From: Elephas maximus indicus
Taxonomy: Eukaryota > Chordata > Mammalia > Proboscidea > Elephantidae
Direction: 5' to 3'
DNA length: 64,000 nucleotides
Assembly: GCF_024166365.1 (NCBI RefSeq)
Contig: NC_064820.1
Span: 53,917,501 to 53,981,500, forward strand
This document shows, in pieces, positions 33,623-43,637 of the stretch (position 1 is its first letter; each line of letters starts with the position of its first letter). The notes below the pieces were generated by a model. That model did not search any database. It saw only the letters and a program-made list of their open reading frames with translations, and was not told the origin of the DNA. A program made the translations under genes and the position numbers.

Positions 33623-33764
33623 ACTGCATTTTTTCACAAATAACACACCCATGTAAATAACACACATATAACACGCATAGCACAGCCTAGAAAAATAACA
33701 TGTCGGGGGTCGTGAGGTTGTCAAAAAGTGTATAACACATGCTTTATTTGCATAAAAAAACAGT
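33623..33764. mobile_element. MITE-like element with terminal inverted repeats
   Basis: The left end ACTGCATTTTTTCACAAATA pairs imperfectly with the reverse complement of the right end, which reads ACTGTTTTTTTATGCAAATA. The interior repeats AATAACACAC-type words three times, probably decayed ATAACGCGC motifs. About 142 bp, no coding capacity. It looks like a nonautonomous DNA transposon; the family is unknown to me. Confidence 0.55.
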
Positions 33765-33950
33765 GTTTGCCATGGGTTTTACCTTAGCGGTTACTTGACA
33801 GCAAGACTCAATTTAAGAGTGGATGCTAATGAAGTTGAGTGAAGGAATGATTTACTGAAGAAGGAAGGCTGAATTATATTTATATACCCTGTAGATTGTT
33901 CAGGGTGGGGAGCATCAAAAGTAATTCATTTCCAACTGTCTCTGGAAAGA

Positions 33951-34147
33951 TGGAAAGTAATAACCCACTGCTGTCAAGTCGATTCCGACTCATAGGGACC
34001 CCATAGTGTTTCCAAGGCTGCAAATCTCTATGGAAGCAGACGGCTACATCTTTTCCCGCAAAGCTGCTGGTGGTTTCCAACTGCCAACCTTCAGTTAGCA
34101 GTCGATCACTTTAACCACTGTGCCACCAGGGCTCCTTGGAAAGTAAT
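33951..34147 (-). mobile_element. Full-length AfroSINE with target-site duplication
   Basis: The SINE spans 33964-34136: ACCCACTGCTGTCAAGTCGA, GGAAGCAGACGGCTACATC, CTTTAACCACTGTGCCACC, AGGGCTCC. TGGAAAGTAAT flanks it at about 33951-33961 and 34137-34147. Confidence 0.94.
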
Positions 34148-34755
34148 TAGATGCAAAAAATAAAAATGTAATTGTTCCAATTCCTGGATATTAACTAGGA
34201 TTCTTTCAGTTGCAAGTGGCAGAAACCCAAGAACATTGGCTTCTGCACAGGAGCAAATTATTACTCTCCCCATCCCTCCTGCTACTTCCTTCTGTGTTGG
34301 CACCATCCTCAGAAGGACACTCCACCACAACTGGCAAAATGGCTGCCCGAAGCTCCCAGCTGACATTATATCTCTCAGTTACACCAGCTCTCCCCCACCT
34401 CACGATACCAACCAATGCCCCAAGTCTGTCTCACTGGCTTGTCTTTATTATTGTGTGAGAGGTATAGGGATGGCTGACCGACAATCCTAGACCCAATGGT
34501 GAAATCAACATTGCCTGAACTATATAAATAAGGGTAGTTCACACAAGAAAATTAGAGTGCTGTTTCCAAAAGAAGAAGTATGGGGCATTAATTAGTAGGA
34601 AAAACAAAGCAAAACAGCTGTCCATTACCCTGTGACTCACTATTCTACTAGTTTTCTTTAATATGAACCACAGGAAATTTATCTCTATTTAATAAAGATG
34701 ACTTCTCTGAATCCTCTACTTTGAAATCATATACTAGTTATTGCCTTTGTATTAT
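34148..34755. other. Unique noncoding DNA
   Basis: Overlapping ORFs on both strands at 34206-34490 read through one C/T-rich stretch and show no domain. A weak 'tagttctaattccctgg'-like texture hints at an old repeat, not assignable. Confidence 0.4.
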
Positions 34756-34759
34756 TTGA

Positions 34760-35135
34760 CCCTTGTTGTTGTTTTTAGTACCATAGAGTTGACCCCCCCC
34801 GACTCATGGCAAAGCCCTGCACGATAAAATGAAATGCTGCTCGACAGAACTAAATGCTGCTTGGTCTTGTGTCATCCCCATAATGGGATGAAGGTTGGGC
34901 CATTGTGATCCATAGGGTTTTCATTGACTTATTTTCAGAAGCAGATTGCAAGGCCTTTCTTCTTAGCCATCTTAATCTGGAAGATCTGCTAAAACCTGTT
35001 CAGAACCATAGCCACACGCAAGCCTCCACTGACAGACAGGTGGTGGCTGCACATAAGGTGCATTGGCTAGGAATTGAACCCAGATCTCCTGCATGAAAGG
35101 CAAAAATTTTACCATTGAACCACCAATGCCTCCTT
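34760..35135 (-). mobile_element. SINE with tRNA-Gly-derived head
   Basis: On the minus strand, from 35135, the sequence follows tRNA-Gly: GCATTGGTGGTTCAATGGTA (A box), then CCTTTCATGCAGGAGATCTG, GGTTCAATTCCTAGCCAATG (B box and acceptor end). The body continues for about 300 nt and ends in a GTTGTTGTTTTTAGTACCAT region read antisense at 34763-34785, similar to the RTE 3' end. A second copy is at 56768-57085. This head differs from the usual AfroSINE head. Confidence 0.82.
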
Positions 35136-35344
35136 AATAAATGTGTATCATTATGTATATCTTTATGTTTGTATCTCATCTCTTCAATAAGTTTCAAAAA
35201 ATATCTCACGTAGCTGTACTATATAAACAATTAAAAAAATATATTACCATCTAATAAAGATTGATTGGAAATAGTCATGTCAACAACAACCAGTTTTTCA
35301 AGAAAATTGCTTGAAATTTAGAGATACTTACAAGAAAGTGTAAG
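35136..35344. other. AT-rich noncoding DNA
   Basis: Short unique interval between SINEs. Nothing recognised. Confidence 0.4.
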
Positions 35345-35615
35345 AAGCCCTATTGCACAAACAGTTTGAGATCAGCTACTAACCATAGGGTCGCTATGAG
35401 TCAGAATCAACTTGATGGCACTGGGTTTGGTTTGGTTTGGGTTTATTAACCTAAAGATTGGCAGTTTGAACCCACCCATTGGCTCCATGAAAGAAAGGCA
35501 TGGCAATCTGCTTCCATAAAGATTATAGCCAAGAAAACCCTATGAAGCATCTGTCTGCTGTAACAGATAGGGTCACTATGAGTCTGAGGTCAACTCAACA
35601 GCACCTAGTAACACA
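35345..35615 (+). mobile_element. AfroSINE with a second truncated SINE nested inside
   Basis: Outer SINE: AAGCCCTATTGCACAAACAG head, broken after CAGCTACTAAC (35373-35383) and resuming CTAAAGATTGGCAGTTTGAA, down to GGTCACTATGAGTCTGAGG and a CAACTCAACAGCACCTAG tail. The inner piece at about 35384-35448 is only a SINE 3' end: CATAGGGTCGCTATGAGTCA, GATGGCACTGGGTTTGG. ACTAAC on the left and ATTAAC on the right flank the inner piece. Confidence 0.85.
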
Positions 35616-35639
35616 ACAACATAAGAAAATGTGATTTCT

Positions 35640-35820
35640 TTGCATCCACCTTGTGAGGTAAGTAAATCAGCGTTACTGTCTTGATGTTACAGAAATGAAA
35701 ACAGACTGAAAGAGGTTACATGGATTCCATAAAATTATCGCAACGTTCAAGGTAAGACAGTTGGTCAAGAGACAGATCCTGAATACAAACCCAGTTCTTC
35801 TAACTCCAAGCCCAATACGT
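35640..35820 (-). mobile_element. MIR SINE
   Basis: Antisense MIR pattern: TTGTGAGGTAAGTAAATCAG, TTACAGAAATGAAAACAGAC, AGGTTACATGGATTCC, then a CTAACTCCAAGCCCAATACG end. Confidence 0.7.
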
Positions 35821-36047
35821 TGCTATTCATACAGCATTTTTAAAAAATTATTTATTGGGTGTTTAGTATGAAAGATACAAGGATGGAGATAAAGCCACTG
35901 CCCTCAAATATTCTAAAATGTTTTGGGAGTAACAGATATGTAAATAAATACTATAAGTCTGCTTCTAATATACCACCCAGTTTTTCTGATAGAAAGTTTT
36001 TACTGCAGTATCATTTAGAGGATACATTGGGAATTGTTACGTATTTG

Positions 36048-36253
36048 AAGTCCCTGGATGGTGCAAATGGTTAGTGTTCTCAACTGATAACTGAAAAATT
36101 GGAGTTTGAGTTTAACCAGAGGTACTTTGGAAGAAAACCCTGGCAATTTACTTCTGAAAAATCAACCATTGAAAACCCTATGGAGCAAAGTTCTACTCTG
36201 ACACACATGAGGGTGCCATGAGTTGGAATTGACTCCACGGCAACTGGTTTGGA
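36048..36253 (+). mobile_element. AfroSINE, second subtype
   Basis: AGTCCCTGGATGGTGCAAAT head, TTTACTTCTGAAAAATCAAC, CATTGAAAACCCTATGGAGC, TTGGAATTGACTCCACGGCA and a CTGGTTTGG end. First of four same-strand SINEs within 1.2 kb. Confidence 0.93.
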
Positions 36254-36324
36254 TATAGTGTTACCTATTTTGTCTTTGTGTGGCACATGCTTCTGAATTC
36301 ATGCTCAGATTTTACTGAGGAGTA

Positions 36325-36522
36325 AATGCTGGGTGGTGTCAATGGTTAACACTCTCAGCTGATAACCAAAAGTTTGTCAGTTTGAGTCCATCTGGAGGTA
36401 CCTTAAAAGAAAGGCCTGGTGATCTACTTCCAAAAGACAGTCATTGAAAACCGTATAGAGCACAGTTCTACTCTGACACACACACAGTCTCCGTAAGTTG
36501 GAATCAACTCCATGGCAACTGA
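36325..36522 (+). mobile_element. AfroSINE, second subtype
   Basis: GCTGGGTGGTGTCAATGG head, AGCTGATAACCAAAAGTTTG, GAAAGGCCTGGTGATCTAC, GAATCAACTCCATGGCAACT end. Confidence 0.92.
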
Positions 36523-36714
36523 GTAAACACGGAACTAGTGGAGAGAACAAAATATTTGGGCAATTCCCATGCCAGGACTTACGAGTACTACTTAATATAC
36601 TGGGATGCAATTCATTTAATCCAAGGTGTGGGAAAGATAGTGCTAGGAAAATAAAGCGTTTTGGTGAATTAATTTTTAAAATATCTTAATTCAGAACTTT
36701 CTGTTTTCACAAGA

Positions 36715-36800
36715 ATCTTTAGTATGTATATTATATATACACATATATACATACATATTTACACATGAATTTGTATATACATATATATGTATATATGCAA
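36715..36800. repeat. (TA/CA)n microsatellite
   Basis: ATATAC/ATACAT-type repeats, imperfect, directly before the next SINE. Confidence 0.85.
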
Positions 36801-37025
36801 GGTCCCTGGGTGGTTCAAATGGTTTGCACTCTGCAACTAATCAAAAGGTTACAGGTTCAAACCCACAAAGTGATGCAATGAAAGAAAGGCTTGGCTCTCA
36901 GCTTTCATAAAGATTACAGCCAAGACAACTCTATGGAGCTGCTTAGTTCTATTCTGTAACACACGGAGGTCTCCATACATTAGAATTGACTCAGTGGCAA
37001 TGAGTTTGGTTTGGTTTGGTTTTGG
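36799..37025 (+). mobile_element. AfroSINE
   Basis: GGTCCCTGGGTGGTTCAAAT head, GAAAGAAAGGCTTGGCTCTC, CATAAAGATTACAGCCAAGA, TTGACTCAGTGGCAATGAG, then a GGTTT-rich tail. Confidence 0.92.
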
Positions 37026-37055
37026 TAAAGATACAGGGACTTATATATGCATATG

Positions 37056-37250
37056 GAACCCTTGTGGTGCAATGGTTAAAGCGCTCAGCTGCTGAGGTCA
37101 TCAGCTCAAACACCAACCGCACCGCAGAAGAAAAGACTTGACAATCTGCTCTCATAAAGATTACAGCCAAAGAACCCCTATAGAGCAATTGTACTCTGTC
37201 CTAGAGGGTCAACAAAGAGCCAGAAGCAACTCAATGGCATGCAAAAACAG
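37056..37250 (+). mobile_element. AfroSINE
   Basis: GGAACCCTTGTGGTGCAATG head, AAAGCGCTCAGCTGCTGAGG, GACAATCTGCTCTCATAAAG, GAAGCAACTCAATGGCATGC tail with a short A-rich end. Confidence 0.9.
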
Positions 37251-37770
37251 CATATAGAGAGTGCAAATATTGTGTACTCCCAGCCAAGATTTTTCAACCT
37301 TTCAATAACACAGCTAGTGTCAGTCTGAAAGAGTAATTATTGTTTTTGCACAAGTATGGTATATATAAGTAGGTGGGTGCTTAATAGTTGGGATGCCCGC
37401 TTGCTATACTTGAAACATATAGCTCAACAGAGGAGAAAGTGTTCGAGAATACCTTAGGTTTACAACGCAATTTTAAAATGGGCAAAGGACGTGAACAAAC
37501 ACTTCACCAAAGAGGACATTCAAGCAGCCAGCAAACACATGAAAATATGTTCACAATCATTAGCCATCAGAGGCAGGCAAATCAAAACTACAATGAGATA
37601 CCGTCTCACCCCTACAAAAATGGCACTGATCAAAAAGAGAACAACAAATGCAGGTGAGGTTGGGGGAGATTGGAATTCTGCTCTACCACTGGTGGGATTG
37701 TAAATCGTTTCTTTCAACCACTATGAAAAATGGTATGGTGCTTCCTCAAAAAGCTAAAAACAGAAATACC

Positions 37771-37973
37771 CTATGATCTAGCAGGAGCCCTGGTGACAGA
37801 GTGGTTAAGAGATTGACTGCTAATCAAAAGGTCAGCAGTTCAAATCCACCAGATACTCCTTGCAAACCCTATGGGGCAGTTCTGTTCTTTCTTGTAGGGT
37901 TGCTATGAGTCAGCATCAACTCGATGGCAATGGGTTTGGGTTTTTGTTTTGTTTTGTTTTTGTATGATCCAGC
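37771..37973 (+). mobile_element. AfroSINE in L1 ORF2 end
   Basis: The SINE spans 37782-37962: AGGAGCCCTGGTGACAGAGT, GACTGCTAATCAAAAGGTCA, GTTGCTATGAGTCAGCATC, GATGGCAATGGGTTTGGG and a T-rich tail. The internal 'gtggcagtctgcttcc' part is missing (short subtype). TATGATC(T/C)AGC flanks it at 37771-37781 and 37963-37973. Confidence 0.95.
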
Positions 37974-38387
37974 AATCCCACTCTTAGGTATATATTCTAG
38001 AAAACTAAAACTACTGACAAGGACAGATACATGCACACCTATACTCATTGCAGCATTATTCACAATAGCAAAAAGATGGAAACAACCTAACTGCCCATCA
38101 ACAGAGGAATTGATAAACTGTGGCACATACACGTAATGGGATACTATACAACCATAAAGAATAATGATGAGTTCTCAAAATATACTGTAAGGTGGATTAA
38201 CCTGCAGGATATTAGACTGAGTGAAATAAGTCCATCACAAAAGGACAAATACTGTATGATCTCACTATTACAAAAAGACAAGAGTAGGTATACATACAGA
38301 AAACAACATTCTTTGATGGTTACCAGGGATGGGCGGGAGAAGAAGAGGGAATAACTGTACCTAGATAGTATGCATTTGTTATTCTGG

Positions 38388-38430
38388 TGACGGAATTGAC
38401 TCGACGGCAGTGGGTTTTGTTTTGGTGGTT
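38388..38430 (+). mobile_element. Minimal AfroSINE tail insertion
   Basis: About 35 nt of SINE 3' end (ACGGAATTGACTCGACGGCA, GTGGGTTTTG) lies within L1 3' UTR, bracketed by TGGTG on both sides. Extreme 5' truncation. Confidence 0.8.
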
Positions 38431-38599
38431 AAGGCAATACCAAATAAAGGTGAAGCCAGCACAACTTGACCAAGGTAAAAGATGACACTAAGAAGTACAC
38501 AAGAATAAGGGACGATTTTGGTAAAAGCCACAACATATACTATTTAGCAACAACAGTAAAAACAACCAAAAAATTTGTGTGTGGTTACATAGGTAGCTG

Positions 38600-38763
38600 A
38601 CCTGACCTGACCCATTGCCATCGTGTCAATTCCCCCTCATAGCAACCCTATAGGATGGAATAGAACTATCTCATAAGGTTTCCAAGGAGCAGCTGGTGAA
38701 TTCAAATAGCTGGCCTTTTGGTTAGCAGCTATAGTTTCTAACTACTTCGCCACCAGGGCTCCA
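38600..38763 (-). mobile_element. AfroSINE in L1 3' UTR
   Basis: ACCCATTGCCATCGTGTCAA tail side, CCTATAGGATGGAATAGAAC, TTCCAAGGAGCAGCTGG, TTTTGGTTAGCAGCTATAG, CGCCACCAGGGCTCC head end at about 38761. Confidence 0.93.
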
Positions 38764-38829
38764 GTATAGACAAGCACATGTGAATATACAGTGTGCATGT
38801 ACAGGTGTTTCTGCAGGAAATGTATATAG

Positions 38830-38930
38830 AGGTTTGTGTGTGCTACATATATATTTATATGTATAAAAAATAGAGGTTTGCATGCACTGCATATATATTC
38901 GCATATATATATTTTTTAAAAACACATATA
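38830..38930. repeat. (ATATAT/GTATAT) low-complexity tract
   Basis: Imperfect TA-rich repeats with GGTTTG interruptions, inside the L1 3' UTR. Confidence 0.75.
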
Positions 38931-39695
38931 GGTACAGTTATGGATACTTCCTAGACATAACCAAACACCTCATGGGATTGGGTTACTGGGTTTGAGGGCT
39001 TAGGACCATAGTCTCAGGGGGTAACTTGGTCAACTGGCATAACAGAGCTCATAAAGATAATGTTCTACATCCTAATTTGGTGAATAGCATCTGGGATTTT
39101 AAAAGCTTGTGAGCAGTCACCAAAGACATAACTATTGGTCTATATGCATCTGGAGCAAAAGGGAAAGAAGGAAAGCAAAGACTCAAAGAAGAAACTAGTC
39201 TAAAGGGCTAATAGCTGACGTGAACCACAGCCTCACCTACCTTGAGACCAGAAGAACTAGATGGTACCTGGCTACAACTACCTACCATTCTCACCAGGGA
39301 CACAACAGATGGTCCTGGTTAGAACGGAAAAAAAACGTAGAACAAAACTCAAATTCCTGAAAAAGGCCAGACTTACTGAACAGATAGAGACTAGAGGAAC
39401 CCCCAAGACTACTACCCTTTAAACTTGGAATTCAAACCACTCTCAGAGGTCACCTATTAGCCAAAAGACAGAAGGGCTCATAAAATAAATAATATCACCT
39501 GTGACTACTGTGCTTCTCTAAACAGTCATCTAAATGAGGCCTAACAGTCAACATTTACCCTAGACCAAAGATGAGAAGATAAGAGGGGACAAGGAGGCTA
39601 GATTAATAGAAACAGAACAACCAGAATGGAAATAATGAGAATGCTGACACATTATGAAAAGTGTAACCAGCATCACTGAATAAAAACCTTATCTC

Positions 39696-40295
39696 CTCCC
39701 ATCAGTGAAAATCAAATAAAGTTTATAAGCAGGGTTTGTAAGATTGAGCTAAAAGTTGAAGACAACATTCCTAGGAGAGATGAGGGAGTCGGAGCAAAGG
39801 AGGCTGAGAGAATATCAGCTGATCAACCACTGACCTCTGCTCGTCTCCTTCCCTTCCCTACTTTATTACTCCCCGCACCCTGCCACTCTATTTTTTTTTT
39901 TTTTCAAGATGATCACGGGATTCTCACTAAACTCAATGAATTCACCTTTGTAACTTTCTTCTCATTTTATCCATTATATACTCATGGAAAAATTCACAAC
40001 CCTAGCAAAACATTTTAAAATGATATATGTGTGATATGTGATCAGGGTACCATTGTATGTGTGTTTGTGTGTACATGTGGTGTGTTATTCAGGCCTTTTC
40101 CCTCTCTTCTTTATCTCATCTTTTTGAAAGTATCTTATTTCAATATAAATTTTTAAAATTTTTTTTACACTTCTGTCTTATACTTAGCACTAGCTCTATG
40201 AGAAGAGAATAATAATAAAAACAAAAAAGTGAAAACTTATTCACCAAAAAAACAAAAAATGAGCAAACCATAGTTTTTCTGCTAAAGGATATGCT
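39696..40295. other. AT-rich noncoding DNA
   Basis: No gene. T-run at 39892-39904 and a TG-rich stretch near 40025-40085. The part nearest 40295 may be 3' UTR of the adjacent pseudogene. Confidence 0.4.
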
Positions 40296-40299
40296 ACAA

Positions 40300-40900
40300 T
40301 CAACAAAAATTTTGCAAAGGTCCAAGACAACTGCTTTTTCATTATCAATTTTAAGTTTCAGACAAGAAGATTATAAATGACAGGGATACCATTACTGTCT
40401 AGGAGAATTCATGTTTCTCGTGTAGGGGTGAAATAAGAACTACATCCTAAGCTTTCTTGGAAAGAAGCCACTTATCTTCCCCAGGGGTCTGGTGGGGTTT
40501 CCTGAGCTTTTTACTGGCACTAGTCAACTGTTGTTTATGGGACAATGCCAAGACTCCATGGGGTGGAGGAACTCTTATTTGGCTGGCGGGCCTATCTGGC
40601 TCTCTCCTTGGTGCTGGCTGCTTCCAAGGAGCTTGCTTCTCCCGGCTTTGTTTTAGCAAGCCAGGCTGAAAAGGAGCTATCCTGCAAAATCTTTGATGGA
40701 TTAGCATCCTCAAATGACTTCTTGGCTTTGTTATCTCAACTTGACCCATCTCTCCTATGAAGTTTTCTAAATTGCCACAGTCTTGCAGGACTTAGAATTT
40801 ACATGGCTTTGGAATTTAGGTTGTGGTTTGATTTCTACTGAGTAGGCACCAGCAACTTTCCTTATACAGCACCCAGTAGGTAGTAAGTACTCAAAACGTA
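40300..40900 (-). pseudogene. NCOA4: Processed pseudogene of NCOA4 (ARA70), C-terminal part
   Basis: Read on the minus strand with frame changes, this stretch aligns to the C-terminal 110-130 residues of nuclear receptor coactivator 4, the ferritinophagy receptor. I see PSKILQDSSFSAWLAKTKPG (frame 2), KSSSTPWSLGIVP, then GEDKWLLSKKA, a stop where the parent has Gln, DVVLISPLHEKHEFS, and after another shift LKLKIDNEKA near the parent's end (the parent has a similar LKVDKEKW). The motif GEDKWLL.KKA is the strongest anchor. Several stops and frameshifts make it non-functional. No introns are seen in the aligned part, but only the 3' end is present, so retroposition is inferred. The upstream limit is uncertain (40760-40970), and I recognise no clear poly(A) tail. 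Short ORFs on the plus strand here are shadows. Confidence 0.78.
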
Positions 40901-40969
40901 TTGCTTGATGATGATAGTGATTCCTTATCATCTTTCCTGGAAGAGTTCTTAAATCATTAAAGTCTGTCA

Positions 40970-41470
40970 TGTCTGGTAAATGTTTAAGGCCATACAGTTA
41001 GCTATGTACACCACAGTCCTCTATTCCAGCAGCCACTTCATTTTCCCCAGTCTGTCCAGAAATATAATGTTATATTTGATGTTGTATGATTTGAAAGATT
41101 AGGATGCCTGCTAATCTGTTGGATGAACAGAATCTTGGTGAAGAAAACAATTATGTTAGCACATGGGAGAACTGACATGATTCAGTAGAGATTAAACTTG
41201 TTCTCCAGGTGAAGGTTTTAGAACATGTGCATTGGAGCTTTAAACACTTGTATGACTGTCACATGAAGATCTGCTCAGAAAACTTCAGATTTATTTTTCA
41301 GGTCAAAATGACTCTAAGACTTCTTGTGAGTGTCCCTCTAGTTTCTTGAAATATTCATTTGATTCAGTAAAGATTTATTTAATGCCATTTGATCTGCCCA
41401 ATGCTATGTTCATGTTGTTTGTTAAAACAATTGCAATCTAATTAGTGCTTCAATATCCTTACTAGAGAAT
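40970..41470. other. Unique noncoding DNA
   Basis: No gene or clear repeat. Confidence 0.4.
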
Positions 41471-41474
41471 TACA

Positions 41475-41915
41475 TTTATTATTTGCCATGTGTGAGCCAC
41501 TATTCTAAGCCCTTTAAAGTATCATCCCTTTTGCTACTTAAAACAATCTTGTAAATCTAGCATTGCCTTTATCTCCATTTATGAAAGAGTAATCTGAATC
41601 CCAAAGAGTCCTAGCAATGCCGTAGTTAAGTGCTTGGCTGCTAACTGAAAGATCAGCAGTTCAAAACCACCAGCTACTCTGTGGAAGAAAGATGTGGCAG
41701 TCTGCTTCCACAAAGATTTACAGCTTTGAAAACCCATGGGGCAGTTCTACTCTGTCCTATAGGGTTGATATGAGTTGGAATTGCCATAATGGAAATGGGT
41801 TTGGTTTTTGTTTTGTTTGGTTTTTGTTATTTGTTTTGTTTTAATCTGAGTCCCATAGAGTTTTAGTAACTTGCCCATGGTCACACACACAGTAAATGAT
41901 GCAGCCAGGGCTTGC
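41475..41915 (-). mobile_element. MIR split by an AfroSINE
   Basis: Left MIR part: GAGCCACTATTCTAAGCCCT, TTTATCTCCATTTATGAAAG. Right part after 41860: TAGTAACTTGCCCATGGTCA, CACACACAGTAAATGATGC. Antisense MIR order is kept across the insertion. Confidence 0.85.
41590..41860 (+). mobile_element. Full-length AfroSINE with 19-bp target-site duplication
   Basis: TCCTAGCAATGCCGTAGTTA head, CTGCTAACTGAAAGATCAG, GAAGAAAGATGTGGCAGTCT, GGCAGTTCTACTCTGTCC, GAAATGGGTTTGG and a TTTTGT-rich tail to 41841. TAATCTGA(A/G)TCCCA(A/T)AGAG flanks it at 41590-41608 and 41842-41860. Confidence 0.95.
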
Positions 41916-42224
41916 TACACAATATGCTGGGCCAAGTTCAAAATGAAAAGGTAGGTACCCTTGTTCAAAGCCCAGGGGAAAGTACCATTAAAGGTAATAA
42001 AAATAAAGGTTTTCTTTTCTTCCATGGTGATTTTGTTATTCAATATCCTTCTGAGTAAAGAAGAATTTAAATTATTAGAATGAATTTTATCATCCATCTT
42101 TATATTGTGCACTAGTAATTTTAAATGCAAATATAAGTACTTTGCCCATGTGGAATCACTGAAATTATGCAACTCGTTATTTCCTAGCTCTTATATGCAT
42201 ATGCGTTTTGTTCTTACCAAATAT

Positions 42225-42650
42225 ATTAGTTTCCAAGGGTTGCCATAATAAATTATCACAAACTCGTTGCTTAAAACAACAGAAATTTTTTCTCTCACAG
42301 CTTTGGAGGTCAAAAGTCCAAAATCAAGGTGTCGGCACCTCCATACTTCCCCTGAGGACTCTAAAGAAGAATCCTTCCTTGCTTCTTCCCAGTATCTGGT
42401 GGTTCCTGACAATCCTTGACATTCCTTGGCTTGTAGCTGCATCAATTCAATCTCTGACTTTGTCTTCACAAGTCCTTCTTCTCTGTGTCTCTATGTATTT
42501 CCGTGCCTCCGTGTCCAAATCTTCCTCTCTTTTCTCTTATAAAGACACTAGTCTGCAAAGACCCTATTTCCAAATGAGGTCACATTCACAAGAACCAGGA
42601 GTTAGTACTTGAATATATCTTTTGAGTAGCACAGTTCAACCCACCACCCC
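42225..42650 (-). mobile_element. MaLR-like solo LTR (MLT1/MST type)
   Basis: Antisense LTR order: ATTAGTTTCCAAGGGTTGCC, CACAGCTTTGGAGGTCAAAA, GTCCAAAATCAAGGTGTCGG, TTGGCTTGTAGCTGCATC, AAAGACCCTATTTCCAAATG, ending near CACAGTTCAACCC. This is a well-known LTR layout in placentals. The ORFs at 42191-42612 are not genes. Confidence 0.8.
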
Positions 42651-43637
42651 ATGTCAGTAGGAAAACTACACAAAACTAAATGAAATGTTTTTATTTCACT
42701 TCTTGATTCAAGCACATTCTATCAACACTCTCTACCTTCAGGATACTAATGATAAGGGAAGACTGAAAAGAAAAGAAACCATTGGTTGTCCTATTTTTCC
42801 CTTTGTTTTTATGCCATCCTTTTCAGCATAAGTAGCTGACTAGTATAGAGAAGTAACAGGAGTAAGGAAGGATATGACAGGTTTTCTTGATCATTCATGT
42901 TTCTTAAAATGTCATTGTTTTCTCTTTGCATTCCAAGTAAATTCTAGTTCAAACAGAAAGCATGGCCTTTGGGGGCCCCCAGTACTTCTACTTACTCACT
43001 CTTAGACATAACACACCTCGTAATCACTCACTGTACTCAGGCAGTGGATCCACTGGAACTCTATGCTCACGGGCATTGCAAATTCTATGTGCAAATGGGG
43101 CAACAAGAATGATGGGCATGCATATTGCATGTATCTTTTCAGCTCATGAACATGCTCCATTGCCCCATCACAAGTTCAAAGACAAAATTCGTAAGAATTT
43201 CAAGACAGCAATAGCAGAATATTAAATCAGGGGCCTGTGCTCACTCAAGCATGAACCCAGTCCTAGGTGCAGCCAAGACTTAAACTCACTCCCTCCGTCT
43301 GGTGCTGTTAACTATGATGGGAAACTGAGAACACGTTGGTTGTGATTCAATTATTTTATCTACTTGAAAATAAAAAAGTCATGGGAGGAACTCATTGTGG
43401 ATGCTTCCAAGAAATGTTTATTTCCTTCTTGTACTCGTTTTTCCAATTGAGTGGTCAACTCTGTGATGTCCCGGACTTCTCCAGCTTCTCTTTTTGAGTT
43501 TCCAGCTGATTTCTCAGCAAATGGACCCATCAAAACAGGCAGAGGACTGAGGCCAGGTGCTTTTGTGATTAATCTGTGGATCTAAGCTAGGAGAACAATG
43601 CTGGGTTCATTATTCTTTAATGATAACTATCTGAAAT
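42651..43637. other. Noncoding DNA, part possibly an old repeat
   Basis: An old dispersed repeat may lie at about 42955-43225 (antisense GGGGCCTGTGCTCACT-like end at 43208), overlapping an 87-codon plus ORF with no domain. The rest is unassigned. Confidence 0.35.

Larger units (their letters stand above)
37465..39695 (+). mobile_element. L1 3' region with three SINE insertions
   Basis: ORF2p C-terminus on the plus strand: MNKHFTKEDIQAASKHMKIC (37491-37550), IKTTMRYRLTPTKMALI, then after the first SINE DPAIPLLGIYSRKL (37966-38010). A long 3' UTR follows, with TTTGATGGTTACCAGGGATG at about 38312 and AAAGATGAGAAGATAAGAGG at 39569, ending near 39695 (TCACTGAATAAAA). 5'-truncated and disabled. 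SINEs at 37782-37962, 38391-38425 and 38600-38763 interrupt it. Confidence 0.92.

Noticed and set aside
34760-35135. A functional tRNA-Gly gene
   Set aside because: The tRNA-like part has several substitutions in its stems and is continuous with a SINE body and RTE-like tail.
36048-37250. Spaced repeats as a CRISPR-like array
   Set aside because: The units are diverged AfroSINEs of about 200 bp with irregular spacing; the host is a mammal.
40457-40760. Two overlapping plus-strand ORFs that look like signal peptide or membrane proteins
   Set aside because: They are antisense shadows of the NCOA4 pseudogene.
42208-42612. 134-codon plus-strand ORF
   Set aside because: It lies entirely within an antisense MaLR-like LTR.
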